From Nymphaea colorata (Eukaryota; Streptophyta; Magnoliopsida; Nymphaeales; Nymphaeaceae): DNA of 64,000 nucleotides. Below, piece after piece: positions 11,105 to 22,735 of this stretch. Every line of letters begins with the position of its first letter. Positions within the stretch are counted from its first letter, which is position 1. The translations under genes were made by a program, and so were the position numbers. The DNA is taken from positions 1-64,000 of the forward strand of contig NW_022204755.1 in assembly GCF_008831285.2 (NCBI RefSeq). Reading direction: 5' to 3'. A model generated the notes under the pieces. That model was given only the letters and a program-made list of their open reading frames with translations. It had not been told where the DNA came from and did not search any database.

Positions 11105-12316
11105 CTAGGACAGAAGGATAGATGGGCGAACTTCATCCCACCATTTTACATATTCGGGACCCATTCCTGGACCAAGGACAAGATACAAGTGAGCAAATGA
11201 TTCCCAACGTTGCTGGGCATAGGTGTATATCCCGGACCACTCTTCAGTGTCTAGTTCACACTCCACAATGGCTCCTTCCGACTCAATTGGATATGCCTTC
11301 CTCTGACGCAGTGAGAATTGCCTGAGGCAACGCTCCGGATGATATTCAATTATGAAAAACGGTCCCAATAGAAGACTTCCTCTGACTGGGTTGTAAGTGT
11401 ATCTTGACTTGATGACCTCTCGATCAAAGAAGTCCCAAATGATGGTGGAGTCATCAACTTCCTCCATCTTTCTGCGGTAGTGCTCCATACTAGATAACTG
11501 ACCGTCTGTGTTTTGAAAATGACATGATTGTGGCCCCACATGTTTGTAGAACCATGCTTGCAGTGCAAAGACACATCCTTCTATCGAGTCTGCATCTCCA
11601 ATTGAAAATTTGGCCAACCCTCTGTAAAGGAATGCCAAGGCTGCCATTGCTATGGAAATGTGACGGACTTGGACATGCCCCCATTTTCTGAAGAGGCGAG
11701 CTATGCGGAAATCCATTATGTGTTCTTCATTATTGAAGAAGATAAGACCCACGGTACAAGTCACTATGGAGTTTTTGTACTTGTCTGCAACAGTTCTAGA
11801 TAGTGACGCAGGGTTGACAAATTGGGAGTATGTTTCACCAAGCTCTTGTAGTTGAAGATATTGATGTCCATCTTTCTCTAGAAAATGCCAACTCCTTTTC
11901 CCTGTGAGTTTACGAATCACTTCTAGAGTTTTGACTTGACCTTGGTTTACAAGGAACTGGTCTTCAATTGGACCTCTTGGGTCACCTTTTGGTTCTGGCA
12001 AACCCATAATGTTGGAGAACTCATCAAGAGTGATTGTCATTTCACCCCATGGAAACCAGAATGTGTTGGTCCTTGGGTTCCATCTTTCAGCAATTGCATG
12101 GATTAGATTGCCATTGATAGGCTGTATGGCAAGACTGACTGCTTCTTCAAGACCGCAATCCTCTAAGTGATCCGGGAACATACACCGAAAAGTTGGGTAC
12201 CATGAAAGATACCACTGAGGTAGGTAGACTCCACTTGGGATGATGCGAAGTCCGGATCGGCCTTGACATGACCCGAATAGGATGTGGTCATATGGGAAGA
12301 TACTTTCTGAGTCCAT
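11105..12316 (-). CDS. Plant mobile domain (PMD) protein, extra ORF upstream of gag
   Basis: Intact 403-codon ORF between the 5' leader and gag, in the same frame as gag but closed by a stop; the gap to the gag ORF is 66 bp. Residues about 70-115 carry ERWNPRTNTFWFPWGEM followed by TITLDEFSNIMGLP, the signature of the aminotransferase-like plant mobile domain. That domain is known from the plant MAIN/MAIL family, from Mutator-like transposons and from gypsy elements. Ogre-type Tat elements have an ORF1 in this position whose role is unknown. No catalytic function is assigned. It starts at the first ATG (MDSESIFPYD), shortly after the leader. Its conservation as an open frame in a young element suggests it is used in the element's life cycle. 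Confidence 0.85.
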   Translation of the reverse strand: MDSESIFPYDHILFGSCQGRSGLRIIPSGVYLPQWYLSWYPTFRCMFPDHLEDCGLEEAVSLAIQPINGNLIHAIAERWNPRTNTFWFPWGEMTITLDEFSNIMGLPEPKGDPRGPIEDQFLVNQGQVKTLEVIRKLTGKRSWHFLEKDGHQYLQLQELGETYSQFVNPASLSRTVADKYKNSIVTCTVGLIFFNNEEHIMDFRIARLFRKWGHVQVRHISIAMAALAFLYRGLAKFSIGDADSIEGCVFALQAWFYKHVGPQSCHFQNTDGQLSSMEHYRRKMEEVDDSTIIWDFFDREVIKSRYTYNPVRGSLLLGPFFIIEYHPERCLRQFSLRQRKAYPIESEGAIVECELDTEEWSGIYTYAQQRWESFAHLYLVLGPGMGPEYVKWWDEVRPSILLS

Positions 12317-13067
12317 CTAGACAAGAGAAGGTATTAGACTTTGACATGAATTGACCCAATAGAGACTCGAGAAGAGTTTTGACATTGGGTTTGGACATGG
12401 ACTTAGGGGCAAAGTAAAACATCACATGCGTCCAAACAAGCAGTTAATGAAAAATTGATAATGCAATTCCTAGGACTCTTGCCTATATGCATTATTTTGA
12501 AAATTGGTCTTGGAACCTATGGAAAATAAATGGGTAAATGATTCTAATTTATAGTACTAGCATTGACTCCTCCAAGGGTTTTCTAGATTTGGGCTCTCCA
12601 TTTCTCCTTGTTCACCCATCGATATACCGGGACTATTGTCCGTTTCGGTACTAATGGGGGACTTCTCAGTCCAATTGGGTGGTCCAGTTGTAAGGCTATA
12701 TCTTGGACTAATGTCCTAGAAATAGCCCGGCAACATGATGACCGGGATATGATATAGGTAAGGATTTGTTTTTCAAAATTCATGAGAAGATGCAAAATAG
12801 ATGGCTCTATTGCATACATTCCTAAGAGATAGATTTGAAATTTTGAGAGCATACATGGGCTGCATACAATCCTTAAATTGAGGAGGGGTAGGATAAATTG
12901 AAATGAATGAGGTTCATGAAATCTCCTCAATGTACACTACATGATGTCGGTATGCATTTTTGTGAGTTTAATTTTTTTTTTTTTTTTTTTTTTGTGCAAT
13001 TGATGTCCGACATTGGTGAAAATAACTCATATATGATCCAAATAAGTCTTTAGACAAACAATGACGG
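12317..13067 (-). other. 5' leader of the Tat element
   Basis: About 750 bp between the primer-binding site and the PMD ORF. It holds a T-run at about 12969-12992 (A-run in transcription sense) and a small minus-strand ORF (12583-12930) without a recognised domain. I regard it as untranslated leader that may contain packaging signals. Confidence 0.6.
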
Positions 13068-13085
13068 GTCCCACCGGGTGTGCCA
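13068..13085 (-). other. Candidate primer-binding site
   Basis: Two bases inside the 5' LTR the minus strand reads TGGCACACCCGGTGGGAC. A TGG start 2 nt from the LTR is the expected arrangement for pairing to the CCA end of a tRNA. The string resembles the tRNA-Arg-type PBS of Tat/Ogre elements but is not a perfect match to one I can cite, so the tRNA is left open. Confidence 0.65.
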
Positions 13086-13087
13086 TC

Positions 13088-16000
13088 TGTTCGCACCCCA
13101 CTCCCTTTTCAAGAAGGTCGAAATGCGAGTCAGCAAAATTCTTTTAAAATTGGGGTTTTGAGAAAATTTTCAAGAGAAAGGGATCCGCTCGTCGGTACGA
13201 GGTCCAACCGTTCCTGCCGCCTTTAACAGGGGTAATTAGACCAAGGACTAAAGATCATTTGGATCATATACGAGTTATTGATGTAAGTCCTATATGCTTA
13301 TGCATTGAGGTTTTAGATTCAAGAACCGAAATTCATTTTTTTGAATAAATGAATTTGAATATTGGGGGTTTTCAAGTTGGTTTAAAATCCTTTGTTTTGG
13401 TGTTATTTGAAACACATAATTCTTGAGGATTTTTGAAGATTTGGAATTGAGTTCTTTGTTGTGAACTCTAGATGATGATGATCATCTTATGATAAAAATT
13501 GATTTTGAACTCTTCTTTTGTCAAATCATGTGATTTGTAAGAACATAGGTTCCAAATTGTTAGAAAACATGTTGTTTTTCAAATACACTTTGGCCAAAAG
13601 ATTATGAATGCATTGCTTGTGTTTTCTTTTGAAGTTAAGTGAAGTTTACAAATTCTCATTGCAATATGACTTGGTCACTTTTTGCAACTTAAATTTGAAT
13701 CACTTAATTTCTTGAGAATGTGCATGTGGTGCTATTGATTTTGAGTGAAAGTGAATGCATGAAACGAGAATGGAAACTATATGGAACATTCATTCTTCTC
13801 TCTCTCATAATCCATCAAGATTCATTCATATGAAACATACATTCTTCACTCCCTCATAATCTCTCAAAGTCCGTATTGCACGTCATACAATCTATACATG
13901 AAGATTGATTAAAATGTAGGACTTTCTCTATATGTGCTCATTATATGATTAAGCACATGAATTAGAGATGTAGTCCATAAGCTTGAGGCTTGACATAAAA
14001 TTATCAAAATGATGAAAATATATAAATGATGTCAAGTTCAATCTTTGAAACGGATGGGAGACATGGATGACGTCCACTTTTGTCTCAAAATAGCTAAAAA
14101 TCAGACCTTGTGTTGATTTAAATAGCTGAAAATTGTGGACATTGATTCCAATAAGGACTTGTTTCTTAGATAGAACCAATGAGTTTTTCAAATCTATTCA
14201 AATTCCAGATTTCGTAGTAATGAAATCATCAACTCCTTTGGATGATTCTAGGATGGTTGGTATTTCAAATACGTAAATTTTGATATTCTTAAACCAATTC
14301 CTATAAAACATGATCTGATTTCAACAACATACATACATCTTACGTATGGGTTTGCTGAAATTAAATAAAAATGAAATGAAAGTAATTTATAATCTTGCAC
14401 TAGAAAAATCAATAAAAATGGCCAATTTCCTTAAAGACCGGTTTGGAAACATGTTCCAACCTGATTTTAAGGGAGGAATGTAATTTTTGACAAGAAATCG
14501 GATGCATATATGTACATATATAACAATGTATACATATACGTACCTTACTTTTCAAAATGAAATTTTATCAAGGGACCGCATGACTCATGAATCATCAATT
14601 TATGTAGGAAGATTGAGAACTTGTTTCAAATCTTCCCTACTACCCTTGATTAATTAAATTGAAAGACATGAATCAAAATGACTGTGAATAAGAAAGAAAA
14701 TAAAACAATACTCAAGCTTATTCGTCCATCATTTCGCCATGCAAGGGTAGATCACATTCATAAAAACGTATCCATCCCTTATAGGCATTTTCATCATACG
14801 TGATGTAGCAAAATCACTTTCTCACCGTGGGATTCTCTCATGGTAGGGAGTTCAAAATGGTATTAAGTTGGTTCCTTTGAAAGGGACGTGGCCTTGGGGC
14901 CCATTTCGAAATTTGATACTTGGGTTCATATTTAAGAAAAACCGACATATGCATGCATTATGCATTAACATGTACATTGAAGCGTAGGTTTCCCTTAGCT
15001 GGACATCATTCCCAGCCGTAAGCAAATGAAAATAAACCCTCCCACGAATTCTTGGAATTAAAATAAATCAACAATAAGCTAAAGTAGAAGAGAAGTGAGT
15101 TAAGATCACCTACCTTGCGGTCGGTCTTGATGTTTGTCTTTCGTCTTCACTTGTTTTCTAACCCAAGCAATCCTAAGCAAGAATCCAACCGTGGATTCAA
15201 GCTTAGCAAAGCTAGAATAAGAAATAGCTTGCTTGCTGGAATTTGGAGTGGTAAAGAGGGCTTCTCACCACGAAAATCCTAAGTAAGGGTTCACTTAAGC
15301 ACCCTAACTTAGCAAAATCAATGGGGAGAATAGAAGAAAGTGAAGAAGAGAATGGGAGAAAAAGGGGAAGGGGGCTTGGACGAACCTCTTCTCTCTTCCT
15401 TGGCTTCTCCCTCCTAGCTCCTTGGCTGCAGCAATTTGATAGAATGCTCCAAAATTTCGTCCTCCCCCTTAGTGGCCAAGGGGAGGTTTATATAGAGGAG
15501 GAGGTGGGTTCAACCACCTTCTTAACTCACCTTGGGAACTTACTTAAGACCTTGGGGACTTGTAAAATGAGTTAAATAGACTTTAAAGGCTCTAATTGAC
15601 CATTTCTCAGCCCATTTCCACGAGCTAGGTGGGCTGGGCTAGGTTTGGTCAACTTGGGTTCAGACCTAGGTGACCATTTTGACCAAAATTTTGGACGAAA
15701 ATGCCCTTACACAGGGTTTTGCCCTTATTTTATACTATTTATTTTTTTTTTGTTTGAAATCAAGCTTATAAGGTTAAAACCTAGTTACTAAGCTCCAAAT
15801 GCCATTGAATTATGATAATTAAATTTAAATTTTAATAAAATTTAAAAATTTTATCAAATTTGGTTCGAAAAGGGTATTTTCGTCCAAAACTTGATTGAAA
15901 ATGGATTTCAACTGAATCAAACTTTCACTTGAGAAATTCAATTTAAATTTGGTATTTGATTCAAGCATTTGACAAATTCAAATGTTTATTTGCCTTTCAT

Positions 16001-16879
16001 AAACCATTTTAGGCTTTTTAATCTTAAGTTGACCGCAGAAGGGCAAAATTGTCCAAATTGATCAATTTCGACCAATTGACCAAAGTCAAAGCTCATTTGC
16101 AAGTAGTTTGACTTTATTTGAGGTAATTTGATAAATTTGGGTCAAGAAAGCTCTTAATTGAGCTAAATTGTACTTTGACTGAGTTTAGTCAAAGTGGGTT
16201 TGGTTCGGTCAAAGTCTATTTTCGTCCATTAATTGGATCATGAGACAGACTTACGTTTTGACTATGTTGAGCCCATTGTGACCGAACCTAGCTGGAATTG
16301 GCACCACATTTGAGTGCACCCGGGTCAAACCTACTTGGATTAAGTAGGTTAGGTGAGTTTGACCAGTCTAGTAATTGCTTCCTTGGAAATGATTTTTTTC
16401 TTTAAGGAGGATCTGGTTAAAGAAGAGAGAGAGACATTTATGTCTCTCTTTTCCTAGGTTTCTCCTTTATTTCTTCTTGAAAATGACTTTTCTTCAATTA
16501 ATTTGAGAGAAAATATTTATTTATTATTTTTTTTTTGACATGGAGGGGGGCATGGCCCCTGGGGAGGGCTCTTGACCACACGGGCTAGGTGGGGCCCACA
16601 CGTGGGTCCCACGTAGCATTTTAGACTGAATTAGATCCAATTCTTGGATCTAAGTCAAAATTTGCATTTTGCAATTGGATTTGGATTTCAAATGACATTT
16701 GCAATTGAATTTGGACTCGTAATCCTGCATTGGGATTCGTGTATCGGGTTAAATTCACGATTTGAATCTAATTGTTCTTTAGATTCGAAATTGGCTTTGA
16801 AATTGCAAATTTTCACAATTCTTTTGTGAAATTTTCACATTGCTTCAATTTTGATGTGGAAAAATTTGGGGTGTTAACA
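13088..16879 (-). repeat. 5' LTR of the Tat-lineage element
   Basis: A complete 3792-bp LTR. On the plus strand it runs from TGTTCGCACC at 13088 to GTGTTAACA ending at 16879, giving TG...CA termini with a short inverted repeat (TGTT/AACA). It matches 1-3738. The TATA box lies at 15487-15494 on the minus strand. To its right the sequence passes directly into satellite DNA. Confidence 0.96.
15487..15494 (-). promoter_or_regulatory. TATA box of the 5' LTR
   Basis: TATATAAA on the minus strand, upstream of the Tat genes in transcription sense. This is the likely core promoter for the element's genomic RNA, inferred from motif and LTR position. Confidence 0.55.
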
Positions 16880-17487
16880 CAAACGCATGTAGTTAGTCCG
16901 ATGAGTTGAATTTATTGTTACAACTATAGTGCACGGTCTAAATGATTGAAATCACAAGTTCGTATCAATGCAAGTGCGATTTAAGTGATTCAAATGATCA
17001 CACATACTTAATTGAATGTGCTTAACTTGTTGTTACATACATATTGCTAGATTAAGTGAATTCAAATCACAAGTTTGTGTGAAAATAAATGAGATTTGAG
17101 TGATTCATTTGGTGTCTTATAATTAACCTAATGTTTTTCACTCGTTATGACATCTATGATCAACGATTTAAACGATAAAAACTCACAAGTTTATATGGAT
17201 GTAAAGGAGACCTATGGATTAATTTAGTTTGATCCCTTGTAATTTGTTCAATAAGTTGAACATGTTGTTACATCTCATTCATTTGTATCCATACGCACAC
17301 TAAATCACTCGTCTCAATACGAGTGAGATTTAAGTAATTCATTTGATCACGCATACTTAATTGAATGTACTTAACTTGTTGTTGCGTCTATATTAAATGA
17401 TTTAGTATATTTAAATCATAGGTTTGTATGGAAATGAATGAGATTTGAGTGATTCATTTGGTGGCTTGTGGGTAACCTAATATGTTT

Positions 17488-17670
17488 CACTTGTTATTAC
17501 ATATATTTGATCACATATATTTAATTGAGAGATTAAATGATTTATTTTCACTTGTTATTACATATATTTGATCACATATATTTAATTGAGAGATTAAATG
17601 ATTTATTTTCACTTGTTATTACATATATTTGATCAATATATTTAATTGAGTGTGCGTAGCCATTTGTTAC
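17488..17670 (+). repeat. Locally expanded 61-bp spacer unit
   Basis: CACTTGTTATTACATATATT starts at 17488, 17549 and 17610, exactly 61 bp apart. Equivalent places in later higher-order units (about 19543, 24970, 28110) carry one fewer copy, so this is a recent local duplication. Confidence 0.8.
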
Positions 17671-18165
17671 ATACGTATAGAATGACTTAGTTGCTTGAAA
17701 TAAGAAGTTCGTTTGGAAATGAATGAGAGTCAGGTCATTAAGTTGGTCTCTTACAGTTAATCTAGTGTATTTTACTTGTTATTACATCTATAATGACTGA
17801 TTTAAATGATTGAAATCGCAAGTTCATATGGATACAAATGGGATCTATGCATTACTTTGAATGTGTGTAATTAGTCCGATGAGTTGAATTTGTTGTTACA
17901 TCTATAGTGAACGATCTAAAGGATTGAAATCACACGTTCGTACCAGTACAAGTGAGATTTAAATGATTCATCTGATCATGCATGCTTAATTGAATGTGTT
18001 TAACTTGTTGTTACATCTATATTAAATGATTTAGTAGATCGAAATCACAAGTTTGCATGAAAATGAATCAGATTTGAGTGATTCATTTGTTGTCTTATGG
18101 TTTACTTAATGTGTTTCCCTAGTTGTCACATTTATAATGATTCTTAATACGGATGTCCTTAACAA

Positions 18166-18415
18166 GTGATTCATTTGGTGTCATATAGTTAACCTAATGT
18201 GTTTCACTTGTAATTTAATTGAATGTGCTTAACAAGTGAATTAGGTTAACAATAGGGCACCAAATGAATCACTTAAATCTCATTAATTTTCATGCAAGCA
18301 TGTGATTTCATTCTACTAAATCATTTAACATGGATATAACAATAAGTCAAGTAAATTCAATAAAGTATGCGTGATCATATGAATCACTTAAATCTGACTC
18401 GTATTTGTACGACTA
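18166..18415. repeat. Inverted monomer module 1 of the satellite
   Basis: The forward arm GTGATTCATTTGGTGTCATA...CACTTG (18166-18210) is followed after a short AT-rich spacer by its inverse, CAAGTG...GTTAAC...CACCAAATGAATCAC (18234-18274). Inverted monomer sequence then continues to about 18412. It could extrude a hairpin with arms of about 45 bases. Confidence 0.85.
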
Positions 18416-20157
18416 TAGTGCACGATCTAAAGGATTGAAATTACAAGTTCGTATCAATACAAGTGTGCTTTAAGTGATTCAAATGATCACACATACTTAA
18501 TTGAATGTGCTTAACTTACTGTCACATCCTTGTTGCTTGATTAAGTGAACTGAAATCACAAGTTTGTATGAAAATGAATGTGATTCGAGTGATTCATTTG
18601 GTGTCTTATAGTTAACCTAACGTGTTTCACATGTTATTACATACATTTGATCACTTATGTTTAATCGAGAGATTATGTGATTCATTTTTACTTGTTCTTA
18701 CATACATTTGATAACTTATATTTAATTGAATGTGCGTAACCATTTGTTACATACGCATAGAATGACTTAGTGGCTTGAAAAAGAAGTCCGTTTGGAAATG
18801 AATGAGAGTCAAGTCACTATATTGGTCCCTTATAGTTAATCTAATGTATTTAACTTGTTATTACATCTATAATGAATGATTTAAATGGTTGAAATCACAA
18901 GTTTATATGGATACAAATGGTTGAAGTCACTATATTTGTACACGTGTAGTTAGTTTGATGAGTTGAATTTGTTGTTACATCTATAGGGAACGTTCTAAAG
19001 GATTGAAATCACAAGTTCGTATCAATGCAAGTGCGATTTAAGTGATTCAAATGATCACACATACTTAATTGAATGTGCTTAACCTGTTGTTACATCCATA
19101 TTGCTAGATGAAGTGAATTCAAATCACAAGTTTGTGAGAAAATAAATGAGATTTGAGTGATTTATTTGGTGTCTTATAATTAACCTAATGTGTTTCACCC
19201 GTTATGACATCTATGATCAACGATTTAAACGATAAAAACTCACAAGTTTATATGGATGTAAAGGAGACCTATGGATTAATTTAGTTTGATCCCTTGTAGT
19301 TTGTTCAATAAGTTGAACATGTTGTTACATCTCATTCTTTTGTATCCGCACACTAAATCACTCGTCTCAATACGAGTGAGATTTAACTGATTCATTTGAT
19401 CACACATACTTAATTGAATGTGCTTAACTTGTTGTTACGTATATATTAAATGATTTAGTATATTGAAATCATAGGTTTGTATGGAAATGAAAGAGATTTG
19501 AGTGATTCATTTGGTGTCTTGTAGGTAACCTAATATGTTTCACTTGTTATTACATATATTTGATCACATATATTTAATTGAGAGATTAAATGATTAATTT
19601 TCACTTGTTATTACATATATTTGATCAATATATTTAACTGAGTGTGCGTAGCCATTTGTTACATACGTATAGAATGACTTAGTGGCTTGAAATAAGAAGT
19701 TCGTTTGGAAATAAATGAGAGTCAGGTCATTAAGTTGGTCCTTTACAGTTAATCTAGTGTATTTTACTTGTTATTACATCTATAATGACTGATTTAAATG
19801 ATTGAAATCGCAAGTTCATATGGATACAAATGGGATCTATGCATTACTTTGAATGCGTGTAATTAGTCCGATGAGTTGAATTTGTTGTTACATCTATAGT
19901 GAACGATCTAAAGGATTGAAATCACACGTTCGTACCAGTACAAGTGAGATTTAAATGATTCATATGATCATGCATGCTTAATTGAATGTGTTTAACTTGT
20001 TGTTACATCTATATTAAATGATTTAGTAGATCGAAATCACAAGTTTGCATGAAAATGAATCAGATTTGAGTGATTCATTTGTTGTCTTATGGTTTACTTA
20101 ATGTGTTTCACTAGTTGTTACATTTATAATGATTCTTAATACGGATGTCCTTAACAA

Positions 20158-20405
20158 GTGATTCATTTGGTGTCATATAGTTAACCTAATGTGTTTCACT
20201 TGTAATTTAATTGAATGTGCTTAACAAGTGAATTAGGTTAACAATAGGGCACCAAATGAATCACTCAAATCTCATTCATTTTCATGCAAGCCTGTGATTT
20301 CATTCTACTAAATCATTTAACATGGATATAACAATAAGTCAAGTAAATTCAATAAAGTATGCGTGATCATATGAATCACTTAAATCTGACTCGTATTTGT
20401 ACGAC
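20158..20405. repeat. Inverted monomer module 2 of the satellite
   Basis: Same arrangement as at 18166: forward arm, TAATTTAATTGAATGTGCTT spacer, then the inverted block up to the GTATTTGTACGAC junction. Confidence 0.85.
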
Positions 20406-22485
20406 TATAGTGCACGATCTAAAGGATTGAAATTACAAGTTCGTATCAATACAAGTGTGCTTTAAGTGATTCAAATGATCACACATACTTAATTGAATGT
20501 GCTTAACTTATTGTCACATCCTTGTTGCTTGATTAAGTGAACTGAAATCACAAGTTTGTATGAAAATGAATGTGATTCGAGTGATTCATTTGGTGTCTTA
20601 TAGTTAACCTAACGTGTTTCACATGTTATTACATCCATGATCAATGATTTAAATAATTAAAACTCACAAGTTTATATGGATATAAAGGAGACCTATGCAT
20701 TAGTTTTATCCTTTCTAGTTTGTACGATAAGTTGAACATGTTGTTACATCTATAGTGATCGACGCACAAGTACACATCAATACGAGTGGGATTTAAGTGA
20801 TACAGTTGATCACGCATATTTAATTGAATGTACTTAACTTGTTGTCACGTTTATATTAAATGATTTAGTAAATTCAAATCATAGGTTCATATGAAAATGA
20901 ATGAGATTCGAGTGATTCATTTGGTGTCTTACAGGTAACTTAATGTGTTTCACTTGTTATTACATACATTTGATCACTTATGTTTAATCGAGAGATTATG
21001 TGATTCATTTTTACTTGTTCTTACATACATTTGATAACTTATATTTAATTGAATGTGCGTAACCATTTGTTACATACGTATAGAATGACTTAGTGGCTTG
21101 AAAAAAGAAGTCTGTTTGGAAATGAAAGAGAGTCAAGTCACTATATTGGTCCCTTATAGTTAATCTAATGTATTTCACTTGTTATTACATCTATAATGAA
21201 TGATTTAAATGGTTGAAATCACAAGTTTATATGGATACAAATGGTTGAAGCTACTATATTTGTACACGTGTAGTTAGTCCGATGAGTTGAATTTGTTGTT
21301 ACATCTATAGGGAACGTTCTAAAGGATTGAAATCACAAGTTCATATCAATGCAAGTGCGATTTAAGTGATTCAAATGATCACACATACTTAATTGAATGT
21401 GCTTAACTTGTTGTTACATCCATATTGCTAGATTAAGTGAATTCAAATCACAAGTTTGTGTGAAAATAAATGACATTTGAGTGATTCATTTGGTGTCTTA
21501 TAATTAACCTAATGTGTTTCACTAGTTATGACATCTATGATCAACGATTTAAACGAAAAAAACTCACAAGTTTATATGGATGTAAAGGAGACCTACGGAT
21601 TAATTTAGTTTGATCCCCTGTAGTTTGTCCAATAAGTTGAACATGTTGTTACATCTCATTCATTTGTATCCATACGCACACAAAATCACTCGTCTCAATA
21701 CGAGTGAGATTTAACTGATTCATTTGATCACGCATACTTAATTGAATGTGCTTAACTTGTTGTTACGTATATATTAAATGATTTAGTATATTGAAATCAT
21801 AGGTTTGTATGGAAATGAATGAGATATGAGTGATTCATTTGGTGTCTTGAAGGTAACCTAATATGTATCACTTGTTATTACACATATTTGATCACATATA
21901 TTTAATTGAGAGATTAAATGATTAATTTTCACTTGTTATTACATATACTTGATCAATATATTTAATTGAGTGTGTGTAGCCATATGTTACATACGTATAG
22001 AATGACTTAGTGGCTTGAAATAAGAAGTTCGTTTGGAAATGAATGATAGTCAGGTCGTTAAGTTGGTCCCTTACAGTTTATCTAGTGTATTTTTCTTGTT
22101 ATTACATCTATAATGACTGATTTAAATGATTGAAATCGCAAGTTCATATGGATACAAATGGGATCTATGCATTACTTTGAATGCGTGTAATTAGTCCGAT
22201 GAGTTGAATTTGTTGTTACATCTATAGTGAACGATCTAAAGGATTGAAATCACACGTTCGTACCAATACAAGTGAGATTTAAATGATTTGTACGATCATG
22301 CATGCTTAATTGAATGTGTTTAACTTGTTGTTACATCTATATTAAATGATTTAGTAGATCGAAATCACAAGTTTGTATGAAAATGAATGAGATTTGAGGG
22401 ATTCATTTGGTGTCTTATGGTTTACTTAATGTGTTTCACTAGTTGTTACATTTATAATGATTCTTAATACGGATGTCCTTAACAA

Positions 22486-22735
22486 GTGATTCATTTGGTG
22501 TCATATAGTTAACCTAATGTGTTTCACTTGTAATTTAATTGAATGTGCTTAACAAGTGAATTAGGTTAACAATATGGCACCAAATGAATCACTCAAATCT
22601 CATTCATTTTCATGCAAGCTTGTGATTTCAATCTACTAAATCATTTAACATGGATATAACAATATGTCAAGTACATTCAATAAAGTATGCGTGATCGTAT
22701 GAATCACTTAAATCTGACTCGTATTGGTACGACTA
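22486..22735. repeat. Inverted monomer module 3 of the satellite
   Basis: Third copy of the inverted junction, following the marker at 22461, with the inverted block ending at GTATTGGTACGAC. Confidence 0.85.
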
